From Ralstonia sp. UBA689 (GTDB lineage Bacteria; Pseudomonadota; Gammaproteobacteria; Burkholderiales; Burkholderiaceae), in assembly GCF_002298975.1 (NCBI RefSeq), contig NZ_DBMV01000001.1:248001-312000 (forward strand): DNA of 64,000 nt, read 5' to 3'. Below the pieces are notes generated by a model that saw nothing but the letters and a program-made list of their open reading frames with translations, was not told the DNA's origin and did no database searches. This document shows, piece by piece, positions 1 to 9,139 of this stretch. Numbering within the stretch: position 1 is the first letter of the stretch; each line of letters opens with the position of its first letter. Position numbers and translations under genes: made by a program.

Positions 1-984
1 TCCAAGCTGCACGACCAGTTTGGCGACTGGCAACTGGCGCTGGCCGCCTACAACTGGGGTGAGGGCTCGGTCGCCCGGGCCATTGCGCGCAACCAGGCAG
101 CGGGCCTGTCGACGGATTACATCAACCTGAACATGCCCGCGGAGACGCGCATGTACGTGCCCAAGCTCCAGGCGGTCAAGAACATCATCGCCAACCCGGG
201 GCGCTACGGCGTCACGCTGCCGGATATCCCGAACCACCCATACTTTGTCACCGTCACCACCTCGCGTGACATTGACGTCGCGCTGGCCGCGCGCCTGGCC
301 AATCTGCCGATGGACGAGTTCAAGGCGCTCAATCCGTCTTTTAACCGGCCGGTGATTCTTGGCGCGTCCAACCCGCAGATTCTGCTGCCCTACGACAACG
401 CGGAAACGTTCCAATACAACCTGAATACGTATCACGGTGGCCTGTCGAGCTGGACGGCCGTGACGGTCGGCAACCGTGAGCGCGTGGAGGCCTTGGCCGC
501 GCGATTGAAGGTGGACCCGGACACGATTCGCGAGATCAACCGCATCCCCAAGGGGATGCGTCTGAAAGCCGGCTCCACCGTGGTGGTGCCGCGTGCCGAG
601 GGCGACAAGGAAGGCGCACCCGATATCAGCCCCGAGCTGGCCGAGAACGCGACGATGGCGGTCGAACCCGACTTGCCGGACCTGCGCCGCGTGGTCGTGC
701 GCGCGGGCAAACGGGATACCGTCGCAGGGCTGTCGCGGCGCTATGGCGTGTCGGCAGCACAGATTCGGGCGTGGAACCAGTTGCCCGGCGATGCCATTCC
801 CCGGGGGCATAACGTGGTGCTGATGTTGCCGCAGGCACGTGGTGGCCGGGCGCGCATCGTGCGGGTATCGGCGTCGGCACAGCCGGCTGCGACGTCCCGT
901 GTGCCGGTGGCGAAGGTGGCGGGCAAGCCGGTGGTCAAGGCCAAACCGGTGGCAAGCACTTCGGCCAAGCGCAAAAAGCGCTGA
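1..984 (+). CDS. mltD: LysM-containing membrane-bound lytic murein transglycosylase (3' part)
   Basis: The reading frame is open from base 1, so the gene begins upstream of the window. The first visible residues carry the lytic transglycosylase family 1 signature AYNWGEGSV, which belongs to the end of the catalytic domain. After it come a LysM-like stretch and two clear LysM peptidoglycan-binding modules (codons of about 445-600 and 670-835), then a basic Ala/Val/Lys-rich tail ending KRKKR. MltD-type enzymes cleave glycan strands of murein in the periplasm to form 1,6-anhydro ends. The catalytic Glu and the lipobox would lie outside the window. A hairpin terminator follows. The family is certain; the exact MltD assignment rests on the transglycosylase-plus-LysM architecture. 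Confidence 0.9.
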   Translation, partial: SKLHDQFGDWQLALAAYNWGEGSVARAIARNQAAGLSTDYINLNMPAETRMYVPKLQAVKNIIANPGRYGVTLPDIPNHPYFVTVTTSRDIDVALAARLANLPMDEFKALNPSFNRPVILGASNPQILLPYDNAETFQYNLNTYHGGLSSWTAVTVGNRERVEALAARLKVDPDTIREINRIPKGMRLKAGSTVVVPRAEGDKEGAPDISPELAENATMAVEPDLPDLRRVVVRAGKRDTVAGLSRRYGVSAAQIRAWNQLPGDAIPRGHNVVLMLPQARGGRARIVRVSASAQPAATSRVPVAKVAGKPVVKAKPVASTSAKRKKR

Positions 985-997
985 GACTGGCAAGATG

Positions 998-1030
998 AAA
1001 CGGCGTCCTGCGGGGCGCCGTTTTGCTTTT
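998..1030 (+). terminator. Rho-independent terminator after mltD
   Basis: AAACGGCG (998-1005) pairs with CGCCGTTT (1016-1023), followed by a T-rich run. It lies 14 bases after the stop codon. Confidence 0.75.
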
Positions 1031-1130
1031 TGGCCTGCGGTAAGACCTGCGTAAGTTGGCAGCCGCACAGTAGGCGCATTGAGCACATCCAACATTGAGC
1101 CGTCGCGCACGACGGCCAGGAGACAACGTC

Positions 1131-3029
1131 ATGTCCATGTCCGCCGCATACCGCGCGCTGTATCAGCGTTCCATCGACGACCCCGCCGGCTTCTGGGGCG
1201 AGCAGGCCCAGCGCATTGATTGGCAGACGCCGTACTCTGCCGTGCTCGACGATTCGCGCCTGCCGTTCGCGCGCTGGTTTGTGGGCGGGCGCACCAACCT
1301 GTGCCACAACGCTGTCGACCGGCATCTCGCCACGCGCGGCGAGCAGGCCGCGCTGGCCTACGTGTCCACCGAAACCGGCATTGAGACCACCTATACGTAT
1401 CGCCAGCTTCATCGCGAAGTCAATCGCATGGCGGCTTGCCTGCAATCGCTGGGTGTCAAGCGTGGCGATCGCGTGCTGATCTATCTGCCGATGATCCCCG
1501 AGGCGGCTTTTGCGATGCTGGCCTGCGCGCGCATCGGGGCGATCCACTCGGTGGTGTTCGGCGGCTTTGCGTCCAACAGCCTTGCCACGCGCATCGACGA
1601 TGCGACGCCGTGCGTGATCGTCAGCGCCGATGCTGGCTCGCGCGCGGGCAAGGTGGTCGAATACAAGCCGCTGCTCGATGCCGCCATCGATCTGGCTGCG
1701 CACAAGCCCGAGCACGTCTTGCTGGTCAACCGCAAGCTCGCGCCGATGCAGCGCCACCCGCGCGACGTCGATTACGCCACGCTGGCCGGCCAACACGCCG
1801 ATGCCGACGTGCCGTGCGAATGGATGGAGTCGAATGAGCCGTCGTACATCCTCTACACTTCGGGCACGACCGGCAAGCCGAAGGGCGTGCAGCGCGACAC
1901 GGGCGGCTATGCTGTGGCGCTGGCGGCGTCGATTCCGCTCATCTTTGGCGCGCAGGCGGGGGACACGATGTTTACGGCGTCGGATGTCGGCTGGGTGGTG
2001 GGGCATAGCTATATCGTCTATGCGCCGCTGCTGGCGGGCCTGACGACCGTCATGTACGAAGGCACTCCGATCCGCCCCGACGGCGCGGTCTGGTGGCGCA
2101 TCGTCGAGCAATACCGCGTCAACGTGATGTTCACCGCGCCGACGGCCATCCGCGTGCTCAAGAAGCAGGATCCGGCGCTGCTGCGCCGGCACGACCTGTC
2201 CAGCCTGCGCCGCCTGTTTTTGGCCGGGGAGCCGTTGGACGAGCCCACGGCAAGCTGGATCGGCGACGCCTTGCAAAAGCCCATTGTCGACAACTACTGG
2301 CAGACCGAAACCGGTTGGCCGATGCTGGCCATCCCGCAGGGCGTGGAGCCTTCTACGCAGAAGCTCGGTTCGCCGGGTTTTCCGGTGTATGGCTACAAGC
2401 TCGATATCCTGGACGAAACCACAGGCGAGCCCTGTGCCCCAGGTGAAAAGGGGCTGCTGGCTGTCGCCGCACCGCTGCCTCCGGGGTGCATGAGCACTGT
2501 CTGGGGTGACGACGCGCGCTTCCTGCGGACGTACTGGTCCGCTTTTCCCGGGCGCCACCTCTATTCCAGCTTCGACTGGGGTGTGCGCGACGAGGAGGGC
2601 TACATCACCATCCTCGGTCGCACCGATGACGTGATCAACGTGGCGGGCCATCGGCTGGGCACGCGCGAGATCGAGGAGAGCCTGTCGTCGCATCCGGCGA
2701 TTGCCGAAGTGGCGGTGGTGGGCGTGGCCGATCAACTCAAGGGGCAGGTGGCGATGGGGTTTGCCATCGTGCGCGATGCGTCGCGCGTGGCCGACGCGGC
2801 TGGCCGCCTCGCGCTGGAGGGCGAGCTGATGCGCACAGTGGAGACGCAACTAGGCGCGGTGGCGCGGCCATCACGTGTGTTCTTCGTGGGTGCGCTGCCC
2901 AAAACGCGTTCGGGCAAGCTCCTGCGCCGGGCAATGCAGGCGGTGGCTGAGGGCCGCGATCCGGGTGATCTGACCACCATTGAAGACCCGACCGCGCTCG
3001 CCCAAGTCAAGACGGCAATGGAAGGCTGA
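1131..3029 (+). CDS. prpE: propionyl-CoA synthetase
   Basis: This 632-residue protein belongs to the acyl-CoA synthetase (ANL) superfamily, which makes acyl-CoA from the acid, ATP and CoA through an acyl-adenylate. It has the P-loop signature YTSGTTGKPKGVQRD, the A5-like YWQTETGWP, and the C-terminal TRSGKLLRR containing the catalytic lysine. The segment ASDVGWVVGHSYIVYAPL and the GVQRD continuation are typical of PrpE rather than acetyl-CoA synthetase, so propionate activation for the methylcitrate cycle is the likely role. The ATG at 1131 was chosen because AGGAGA lies 7 bases upstream; an in-frame TTG at 1095 has no such site. The gene stands alone, with no prpBCD genes nearby. Confidence 0.9.
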   Translation: MSMSAAYRALYQRSIDDPAGFWGEQAQRIDWQTPYSAVLDDSRLPFARWFVGGRTNLCHNAVDRHLATRGEQAALAYVSTETGIETTYTYRQLHREVNRMAACLQSLGVKRGDRVLIYLPMIPEAAFAMLACARIGAIHSVVFGGFASNSLATRIDDATPCVIVSADAGSRAGKVVEYKPLLDAAIDLAAHKPEHVLLVNRKLAPMQRHPRDVDYATLAGQHADADVPCEWMESNEPSYILYTSGTTGKPKGVQRDTGGYAVALAASIPLIFGAQAGDTMFTASDVGWVVGHSYIVYAPLLAGLTTVMYEGTPIRPDGAVWWRIVEQYRVNVMFTAPTAIRVLKKQDPALLRRHDLSSLRRLFLAGEPLDEPTASWIGDALQKPIVDNYWQTETGWPMLAIPQGVEPSTQKLGSPGFPVYGYKLDILDETTGEPCAPGEKGLLAVAAPLPPGCMSTVWGDDARFLRTYWSAFPGRHLYSSFDWGVRDEEGYITILGRTDDVINVAGHRLGTREIEESLSSHPAIAEVAVVGVADQLKGQVAMGFAIVRDASRVADAAGRLALEGELMRTVETQLGAVARPSRVFFVGALPKTRSGKLLRRAMQAVAEGRDPGDLTTIEDPTALAQVKTAMEG

Positions 3030-3052
3030 TCGCCCATAAAAAGTGATGCATG

Positions 3053-3076
3053 CGCCAGTCTGAAAAAAGGCTGGCG
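3053..3076 (+). terminator. weak hairpin after prpE
   Basis: CGCCAG (3053-3058) pairs with CTGGCG (3071-3076) across an A-rich loop. There is no T-run after it, so it is at best an imperfect terminator. The rest of the 3030-3359 gap is the carA promoter and leader. Confidence 0.35.
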
Positions 3077-3132
3077 GCTGCGAGGCCTCGCCACAATTGG
3101 CGGGGTGCTCGCCGTTAAGTCCTTCCTTTTAT

Positions 3133-3161
3133 TGAGTTTTTTATGGTGTCGGGGTATAATT
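3133..3161 (+). promoter_or_regulatory. predicted sigma70 promoter of carA
   Basis: TTGAGT (3133-3138), a 17-base spacer, and a perfect TATAAT (3156-3161). A start near 3168 gives a leader of about 190 bases before carA. The leader between 3181 and 3240 is strongly C-rich and G-poor and repeats CGCCTACCGC at 3195-3204 and 3216-3225. Confidence 0.7.
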
Positions 3162-3359
3162 TTTGGGTTTGAGTTCAGAAACCCATCACCCTAGCGCCTA
3201 CCGCTTTCTACCTCCCGCCTACCGCCCCGTCTGCCTCGTTCTTTGGTGAGCTCCGCCCCAGTTCCGACGCGCAAACGGCCCGGATTCCGCTCAGCCGGAA
3301 GTCCGCATGGCGCGCAAGGCGTTCAGGTTGGCACAGGGTGAATCCAGCAGGAGCTACCC

Positions 3360-4496
3360 GTGTTGCCGTCTTTCCCGCCCGCCATTCTTGCGCTTGCAGA
3401 CGGCACGGTCTTTCGTGGCTATTCCATCGGTGCAGCTGGTCATACGATCGGCGAAGTGGTGTTCAACACCGCCATCACCGGCTACCAGGAAATCCTTACC
3501 GATCCGAGCTACTCGCGCCAGATCGTCACGCTCACGTATCCGCATATCGGCAACGTCGGCGTGAACCGTGAGGACGTCGAAGCCACGAAAGTCCATGCCG
3601 CCGGCCTCATCATCAAGGATCTGCCGATCCTCGCGTCGAACTTCCGCAAGGAGCATTCGCTCTCGCATTACCTGAAGGGCGAGAAGGTGGTCGCCATTTC
3701 CGGGATCGATACCCGCAAGCTGACCCGAATCCTGCGCGAGAAGGGCGCTCAGAACGGCTGCATTCTGGCCGGCGAAGACAACGTGCAGAAGGCCATCGAC
3801 TTGGCGCGCTCGTTCCCGGGCCTGTCGGGGATGGATCTGGCGAAGGTTGTGTCCGTGACGGAGCCATACGAGTGGACCCAGACCGAATGGGCGCTGGGCC
3901 GCGGCTACGGCAAGCAGGAAGCGCCGAAGTACCATGTGGTCGCGTATGACTTCGGCGTCAAGTTCAATATCCTGCGCATGCTGGCCGAACGCGGTTGCCG
4001 CGTGACGGTGGTGCCGGCGCAAACCAGTGCCGCCGACGTGCTCGCCTACAACCCAGACGGCGTGTTCCTCTCCAACGGCCCCGGCGACCCGGAGCCGTGC
4101 GACTACGCCATCAACGCCACGAAAGAATTCCTGGAGCGCCGTATCCCGACGTTTGGCATCTGCCTGGGTCAACAGATCATGGCCTTGGCCGTCGGTGCCA
4201 AGACGCTCAAGATGAAGACCGGCCACCACGGTGCGAACCACCCGGTCAAGGACCTCCAGGACAGCCGCGTGGTCATCACCTCGCAGAACCACGGCTTCGC
4301 GGTGGACCCGGAATCGCTGCCCGCCAACACCCGCGTGACGCACGTCTCGCTGTTCGACGGCACGCTGCAGGGTTTCGAACTGACCGACCGCCCGGCGTTC
4401 TGCTTCCAGGGCCACCCGGAAGCGTCGCCAGGCCCGCACGACATCGCCTATCTGTTCGACCGCTTCACCGCGGCGATGGCCGAGCGCAAGCAATAA
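3360..4496 (+). CDS. carA: carbamoyl-phosphate synthase small subunit
   Basis: This is the glutamine amidotransferase subunit that hydrolyses glutamine and passes ammonia to CarB, supplying carbamoyl phosphate for pyrimidine and arginine synthesis. The protein has 378 residues, the usual length. The N-terminal domain opens with LALADGTVFRGYSIG. The class I GATase domain contains FGICLGQQ with the nucleophile at Cys268 and a C-terminal FQGHPEASPGPHD holding the His/Glu of the triad. The start is GTG at 3360, supported by AGGAG at 3349-3353. carB follows after a LysE-type exporter gene, an insertion between the usual carA-carB pair; gaps are short, so all three probably share the promoter at 3133-3161. 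Confidence 0.97.
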   Translation: MLPSFPPAILALADGTVFRGYSIGAAGHTIGEVVFNTAITGYQEILTDPSYSRQIVTLTYPHIGNVGVNREDVEATKVHAAGLIIKDLPILASNFRKEHSLSHYLKGEKVVAISGIDTRKLTRILREKGAQNGCILAGEDNVQKAIDLARSFPGLSGMDLAKVVSVTEPYEWTQTEWALGRGYGKQEAPKYHVVAYDFGVKFNILRMLAERGCRVTVVPAQTSAADVLAYNPDGVFLSNGPGDPEPCDYAINATKEFLERRIPTFGICLGQQIMALAVGAKTLKMKTGHHGANHPVKDLQDSRVVITSQNHGFAVDPESLPANTRVTHVSLFDGTLQGFELTDRPAFCFQGHPEASPGPHDIAYLFDRFTAAMAERKQ

Positions 4497-4518
4497 CTGC
4501 AAACGAGAACGCATCGCC

Positions 4519-5193
4519 ATGAACGCTTTCATGCTTGCTCACTTCGGCGTCACCGAGTTCTGGACCTTCCTGCTCGGCACGATCTTTATCGTGCTGTTGC
4601 CGGGGCCGAACTCGATGTACGTGCTGTCGGTGGCAGCCCGTCGCGGTGTGCGTGCGGGCTATCAGGGCGCATGCGGCGTGTTCCTGGGTGATGCCATCCT
4701 GATGGTGCTGTCGGCGGCGGGCGTGGCTTCGCTGCTGAAGGCGAGTCCGGCGCTGTTCTACGTCGTGAAATACATCGGCGCGGCGTACCTGGCGTGGATC
4801 GGCCTGCAGATGCTGCGTGGTGCGCTGCGTAGCTGGCGCGCGCGCAAGGCCGGCGAATCGGTTGAGCAGAACGCCGCTCCGGCCGATGAATCGCATCCGT
4901 TCAAGAAGGCGCTGATCATCAGCCTGCTGAACCCGAAGGCGATCCTGTTCTTCATCTCGTTCTTCATCCAGTTCGTCGATCCGCACTACGCGCTGCCGGT
5001 GGTGTCGTTCGTCGTGCTTGGGCTGGTCTGCCAAATCTGCAGCTTCCTGTACCTGACCACCATCATCTTCGTGGGCGCGCGGCTGGCCGCGGCGTTCCGC
5101 GCGCGACGACGTCTGTCTGCCGGAATGAGCAGCGGCGTCGGCGCCATGTTTATCGGCTTTTCCGCCAAGCTGGCGACGGCCACACTGAATTAA
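4519..5193 (+). CDS. LysE-family amino acid exporter (leucine-export type)
   Basis: A 224-residue integral membrane protein of the LysE/RhtB family, which exports amino acids with the proton gradient. The N-terminal motif LLPGPNSMYVLSVAARRG and the following GVFLGDAI segment are characteristic, and about six hydrophobic helices can be traced. The family segment LLNPKAILFF lies in the second half. Overall it resembles LeuE/YeaS members, but the substrate cannot be read from sequence. It sits 22 bases after carA and 16 bases before carB. This placement suggests co-transcription; a link with arginine or pyrimidine metabolism is only inference. Confidence 0.88.
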   Translation: MNAFMLAHFGVTEFWTFLLGTIFIVLLPGPNSMYVLSVAARRGVRAGYQGACGVFLGDAILMVLSAAGVASLLKASPALFYVVKYIGAAYLAWIGLQMLRGALRSWRARKAGESVEQNAAPADESHPFKKALIISLLNPKAILFFISFFIQFVDPHYALPVVSFVVLGLVCQICSFLYLTTIIFVGARLAAAFRARRRLSAGMSSGVGAMFIGFSAKLATATLN

Positions 5194-5209
5194 TCGAATC
5201 GAGCGGGTT

Positions 5210-8200
5210 ATGCCAAAACGTACAGACATCAAAACCATCCTGATCATCGGCGCAGGTCCGATCATCATCGGCCAGGCGTGTGAATTCGATTACTCCGGCG
5301 CGCAGGCATGCAAGGCGCTGCGCGAGGAAGGCTTCAAGGTGGTTCTGGTCAACAGCAACCCGGCCACCATCATGACCGACCCCAGCACGGCCGATGTGAC
5401 CTACATCGAGCCGATCACCTGGGAGGTGGTCGAGCGCATCATCGCCAAGGAACGTCCGGACGCGATCCTGCCGACCATGGGCGGCCAGACCGCGCTGAAC
5501 TGCGCGCTGGACCTGCACCGCCACGGCGTGCTTCAGAAGTACAACGTCGAGCTGATCGGCGCATCGCCGGAGGCCATCGACAAGGCTGAAGACCGCCAGA
5601 AGTTCAAGGATGCGATGACCAAGATCGGCCTGGGTTCTGCCAAGTCGGGCATTGCGCATTCGCTGGAAGAAGCGCTGGCCGTGCAGGCGAAGATCTCCAA
5701 GGACACCGGCACCAGCGGCTATCCGATCGTGATCCGTCCGTCGTTCACGCTGGGTGGCACGGGCGGCGGCATCGCCTACAACCGCGAAGAATTCGAAGAG
5801 ATCTGCAAGCGCGGCCTGGACCTCTCGCCGACCAACGAGCTGTTGATTGAAGAATCGCTGCTCGGCTGGAAGGAGTACGAGATGGAAGTCGTGCGAGACA
5901 AGGCAGACAACTGCATCATCGTCTGCTCGATCGAAAACCTGGACCCGATGGGCATCCACACCGGCGACTCCATCACCGTGGCCCCGGCGCAGACGCTGAC
6001 CGACAAGGAATACCAGATCCTGCGTAACGCCTCGCTGGCCGTGCTGCGCGAGATCGGCGTGGATACCGGCGGCTCGAACGTGCAGTTCTCGATCAATCCG
6101 AAGGATGGCCGGATGATCGTGATCGAGATGAACCCGCGTGTGTCGCGTTCGTCAGCACTGGCTTCGAAGGCCACCGGCTTCCCGATCGCCAAGGTCGCTG
6201 CCAAGTTGGCCGTGGGCTACACCCTGGACGAGCTGAAGAACGAGATCACCGGTGGCGCGACCCCGGCATCGTTCGAGCCGTCCATCGATTACGTGGTCAC
6301 CAAGGTGCCGCGTTTCGCGTTCGAAAAATTCCCGCAGGCCGACAGCCACCTGACCACGCAGATGAAGTCGGTGGGCGAGGTGATGGCCATGGGCCGTACG
6401 TTCCAGGAATCGTTCCAGAAGGCGCTGCGCGGCCTGGAAGTCGGCGTGGATGGCCTGGACGAAAAGTCCACCGACCGCGACGAGATCATCGAAGAGATCG
6501 GCGAAGCCGGTCCGGACCGCATCTGGTATCTGGGCGACGCATTCCGCCTGGGCTTGTCGATCGATGAGGTCTACGCCGAGACCGACATCGACCCGTGGTT
6601 CCTCGCGCAGATCGAAGACATCGTCAAGACCGAAGCGCTGGTCAAGGCCCGCACGCTCGATAGCCTGTCGGCTGCCGAACTGCGTCTGCTCAAACAGAAG
6701 GGCTTCTCCGATCGGCGCCTCGCCAAGCTGATGAAGACGACCTCCAAGGCCGTGCGCGAGAAGCGTATCGCCGAGAAGGTCCGCCCGGTCTACAAGCGTG
6801 TGGACACCTGCGCGGCCGAGTTCGCGACCAACACGGCCTACCTGTACTCGACCTACGAGGCCGAGCACGGTGAGTGCGAAGCCGAGCCGACCGACCGCAA
6901 GAAGATCATGGTGCTGGGCGGTGGCCCGAACCGGATTGGCCAGGGCATCGAGTTCGACTACTGCTGTGTGCACGCCGCACTGGCACTGCGCGAAGACGGT
7001 TACGAGACCATCATGGTCAACTGCAACCCGGAAACCGTCTCGACCGACTACGACACCTCTGACCGCCTGTACTTCGAACCGGTCACGCTGGAAGACGTGC
7101 TCGAAATCGTCGACAAGGAAAAACCGGTCGGCGTGATCGTGCAGTACGGCGGCCAGACGCCGCTGAAGCTCGCGCTTGATCTGGAAGCCAACGGCGTGCC
7201 CATCATCGGCACGTCGCCGGACATGATTGACGCAGCCGAAGATCGCGAGCGCTTCCAGAAGCTGCTGCAAGACCTGGGCCTGCGCCAGCCGCCCAACCGC
7301 ACCGCGCGTGCCGAAGACGAAGCGCTCAAGCTTGCCGAAGAGATCGGCTACCCGCTGGTGGTGCGCCCGTCGTACGTGCTGGGCGGCCGCGCGATGGAAA
7401 TCGTGCACGAGTCGCGCGACCTCGAGCGCTACATGCGCGAAGCCGTGAAGGTCTCGAATGACAGCCCTGTGCTGCTCGACCGCTTCCTGAACGACGCCAT
7501 CGAATGCGACGTGGATTGCCTCTCCGATGGCAAGCGCGTGTTCATCGGCGGCGTGATGGAGCACATTGAGCAGGCCGGCGTACACTCGGGCGACTCAGCT
7601 TGCTCGCTGCCGCCGTACTCGCTGTCGCAAGCCACCGTCGATGAGCTCAAGCGCCAGACCGCCGCGATGGCCAAGGCACTGAATGTGGTCGGCCTGATGA
7701 ACGTGCAGTTCGCGATCCAGCGCAAGGGTGGCGAAGATATCGTCTACGTGCTGGAAGTGAACCCGCGTGCCTCGCGTACCGTGCCGTACGTGTCGAAAGC
7801 AACCGGCATCTCGCTGGCCAAGGTGGCCGCGCGCTGCATGGCCGGGCAGTCGCTCGATTCGCAAGGCATCGAGACCGAGGTCGTGCCGGCGTACTACAGC
7901 GTCAAGGAAGCCGTGTTTCCGTTCAACAAGTTCCCGGGCGTCGACCCGGTGCTTGGACCAGAAATGCGCTCCACCGGCGAGGTGATGGGCGTCGGCAAGA
8001 CCTTCGGCGAGGCTTTGTTCAAGAGCCAGCTCGCCGCCGGTTCGCGCCTGCCCGAGAAGGGCACCGTGCTGATGACGGTCAAGGACAGCGACAAGCCGCA
8101 GGCGGTGGAAGTTGCCCGTTCGCTGCATATGCTGGGCTACCCGATCGTAGCGACGCGCGGTACGGCCTCGGCCATCGAAGCCGCCGGTATTCCTGTGCGC

Positions 8201-8455
8201 GTGGTCAACAAAGTGAAGGACGGCCGTCCGCACATTGTCGACATGATCAAGAACAATGAGCTGGCGCTCGTGTTCACGACCGTCGATGAGACGCGCGCCG
8301 CGATTGCCGACTCGCGCTCCATTCGCCAAGCGGCGCTGGCTCAGCGTGTGACGTACTACACCACCATCGCCGGCGCACGTGCTGCGGTGGAGGGGCTGAA
8401 GCACATCCAGAACCTGGATGTGTACGACCTGCAGGGCCTGCACGCCAGTCTTTAA
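5210..8455 (+). CDS. carB: carbamoyl-phosphate synthase large subunit
   Basis: The 1081-residue large subunit makes carbamoyl phosphate from bicarbonate, two ATP and ammonia channelled from CarA. Two homologous synthetase halves are visible: the first begins near residue 6 (IKTILIIGAGPIIIGQACE) and the second near residue 565 (KIMVLGGGPNRIGQGIEFD), each an ATP-grasp unit with conserved EMNPRVSRSSALASKATG or EVNPRASRTVPYVSKATG segments. A C-terminal MGS-like allosteric domain follows from about residue 940. The length is the usual 1070-1085. The protein completes the carA/carB pair; greA lies downstream across a hairpin-rich 196-base gap. Confidence 0.98.
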   Translation: MPKRTDIKTILIIGAGPIIIGQACEFDYSGAQACKALREEGFKVVLVNSNPATIMTDPSTADVTYIEPITWEVVERIIAKERPDAILPTMGGQTALNCALDLHRHGVLQKYNVELIGASPEAIDKAEDRQKFKDAMTKIGLGSAKSGIAHSLEEALAVQAKISKDTGTSGYPIVIRPSFTLGGTGGGIAYNREEFEEICKRGLDLSPTNELLIEESLLGWKEYEMEVVRDKADNCIIVCSIENLDPMGIHTGDSITVAPAQTLTDKEYQILRNASLAVLREIGVDTGGSNVQFSINPKDGRMIVIEMNPRVSRSSALASKATGFPIAKVAAKLAVGYTLDELKNEITGGATPASFEPSIDYVVTKVPRFAFEKFPQADSHLTTQMKSVGEVMAMGRTFQESFQKALRGLEVGVDGLDEKSTDRDEIIEEIGEAGPDRIWYLGDAFRLGLSIDEVYAETDIDPWFLAQIEDIVKTEALVKARTLDSLSAAELRLLKQKGFSDRRLAKLMKTTSKAVREKRIAEKVRPVYKRVDTCAAEFATNTAYLYSTYEAEHGECEAEPTDRKKIMVLGGGPNRIGQGIEFDYCCVHAALALREDGYETIMVNCNPETVSTDYDTSDRLYFEPVTLEDVLEIVDKEKPVGVIVQYGGQTPLKLALDLEANGVPIIGTSPDMIDAAEDRERFQKLLQDLGLRQPPNRTARAEDEALKLAEEIGYPLVVRPSYVLGGRAMEIVHESRDLERYMREAVKVSNDSPVLLDRFLNDAIECDVDCLSDGKRVFIGGVMEHIEQAGVHSGDSACSLPPYSLSQATVDELKRQTAAMAKALNVVGLMNVQFAIQRKGGEDIVYVLEVNPRASRTVPYVSKATGISLAKVAARCMAGQSLDSQGIETEVVPAYYSVKEAVFPFNKFPGVDPVLGPEMRSTGEVMGVGKTFGEALFKSQLAAGSRLPEKGTVLMTVKDSDKPQAVEVARSLHMLGYPIVATRGTASAIEAAGIPVRVVNKVKDGRPHIVDMIKNNELALVFTTVDETRAAIADSRSIRQAALAQRVTYYTTIAGARAAVEGLKHIQNLDVYDLQGLHASL

Positions 8456-8509
8456 GGCCTTCGTCAGGCCGCGCGGCGCGGCATAGCGTCGCGGTCAGAG
8501 CCCCCTGGG

Positions 8510-8525
8510 GGCGGCAGTTGCCGCC
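8510..8525 (+). repeat. perfect hairpin downstream of carB
   Basis: GGCGGCA (8510-8516), GT, TGCCGCC (8519-8525). It has no T-run. It may protect or end the carB transcript, or belong to the greA leader. Confidence 0.4.
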
Positions 8526-8606
8526 TCCGGGCGGTTCGCCTAAACTACAGCGTCCGTGTCAAAACAACGACAGCCGCCGTCAGGCGGGTGTGCGCTACGC
8601 GCCCTC

Positions 8607-8631
8607 CCGCTTCGCAGCGGCTGATTTTTTT
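8607..8631 (+). terminator. intrinsic terminator within the greA leader
   Basis: CCGCT (8607-8611), loop TCGC, AGCGG (8616-8620), then CTGA and seven T (8625-8631). It ends only 20 bases before the greA ATG, so it acts either at the end of carB transcripts or as an attenuator in the greA leader. Confidence 0.65.
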
Positions 8632-8651
8632 GTGATTCTAAATTCCACAAC

Positions 8652-9128
8652 ATGAGCACCATTCCGATTACCAAGCGCGGTGCCGAGATGCTGAAAGACG
8701 AACTCCAACGTCTGAAGACCAAGGAGCGTCCGGCCGTCGTCAACGCCATCGCCGAGGCACGTGCCCAGGGCGATCTGTCCGAAAACGCCGACTATGATGC
8801 CGCCAAGGAACGCCAGGGCTTCATCGAAGGCCGCATCCAAGAAATCGAAGGCAAGCTGTCCGCCGCGCAGATCATCGATCCATCCGCACTGGATGCCGAT
8901 GGCCGTGTCGTTTTCGGTGCCACCATCGACTTGGAAGACCTGGATTCGGGCAAGCCCGTCACCTACCAGATCGTTGGCGATGACGAAGCCGATCTGGAAA
9001 CGGGCAAGATCTCGATCAGTTCGCCGATCGCCCGTGCGCTGATCGGCAAGTTCGAGGGCGACGTAGCCACCGTGATCGCCCCGGGCGGCGAACGCGAGTA
9101 CGAAGTCCTGGCAGTCAAGTACCTGTAA
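8652..9128 (+). CDS. greA: transcription elongation factor GreA
   Basis: A 158-residue GreA that enters the RNA polymerase secondary channel and stimulates cleavage of backtracked transcripts. The N-terminal coiled coil (about residues 1-75) carries GDLSENADYDAAKERQ, which contains the acidic tip residues. The C-terminal FKBP-like domain ends EREYEVLAVKYL. The start ATG at 8652 gives the standard MSTIPITKRGAEML. A terminator hairpin directly precedes the gene, recalling the terminator-bearing greA leader of E. coli. A DUF4149 gene starts 11 bases later. Confidence 0.96.
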   Translation: MSTIPITKRGAEMLKDELQRLKTKERPAVVNAIAEARAQGDLSENADYDAAKERQGFIEGRIQEIEGKLSAAQIIDPSALDADGRVVFGATIDLEDLDSGKPVTYQIVGDDEADLETGKISISSPIARALIGKFEGDVATVIAPGGEREYEVLAVKYL

Positions 9129-9139
9129 CCCGAACCGGA

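Noticed and set aside
741..2849. 702-codon open frame on the minus strand
   Set aside because: Antisense to prpE; Arg/His/Gln-rich as expected from the complement of a high-GC gene. The same was decided for minus frames 6152-7585, 11030-13099 and 20078-22354 and plus frame 28659-30299.
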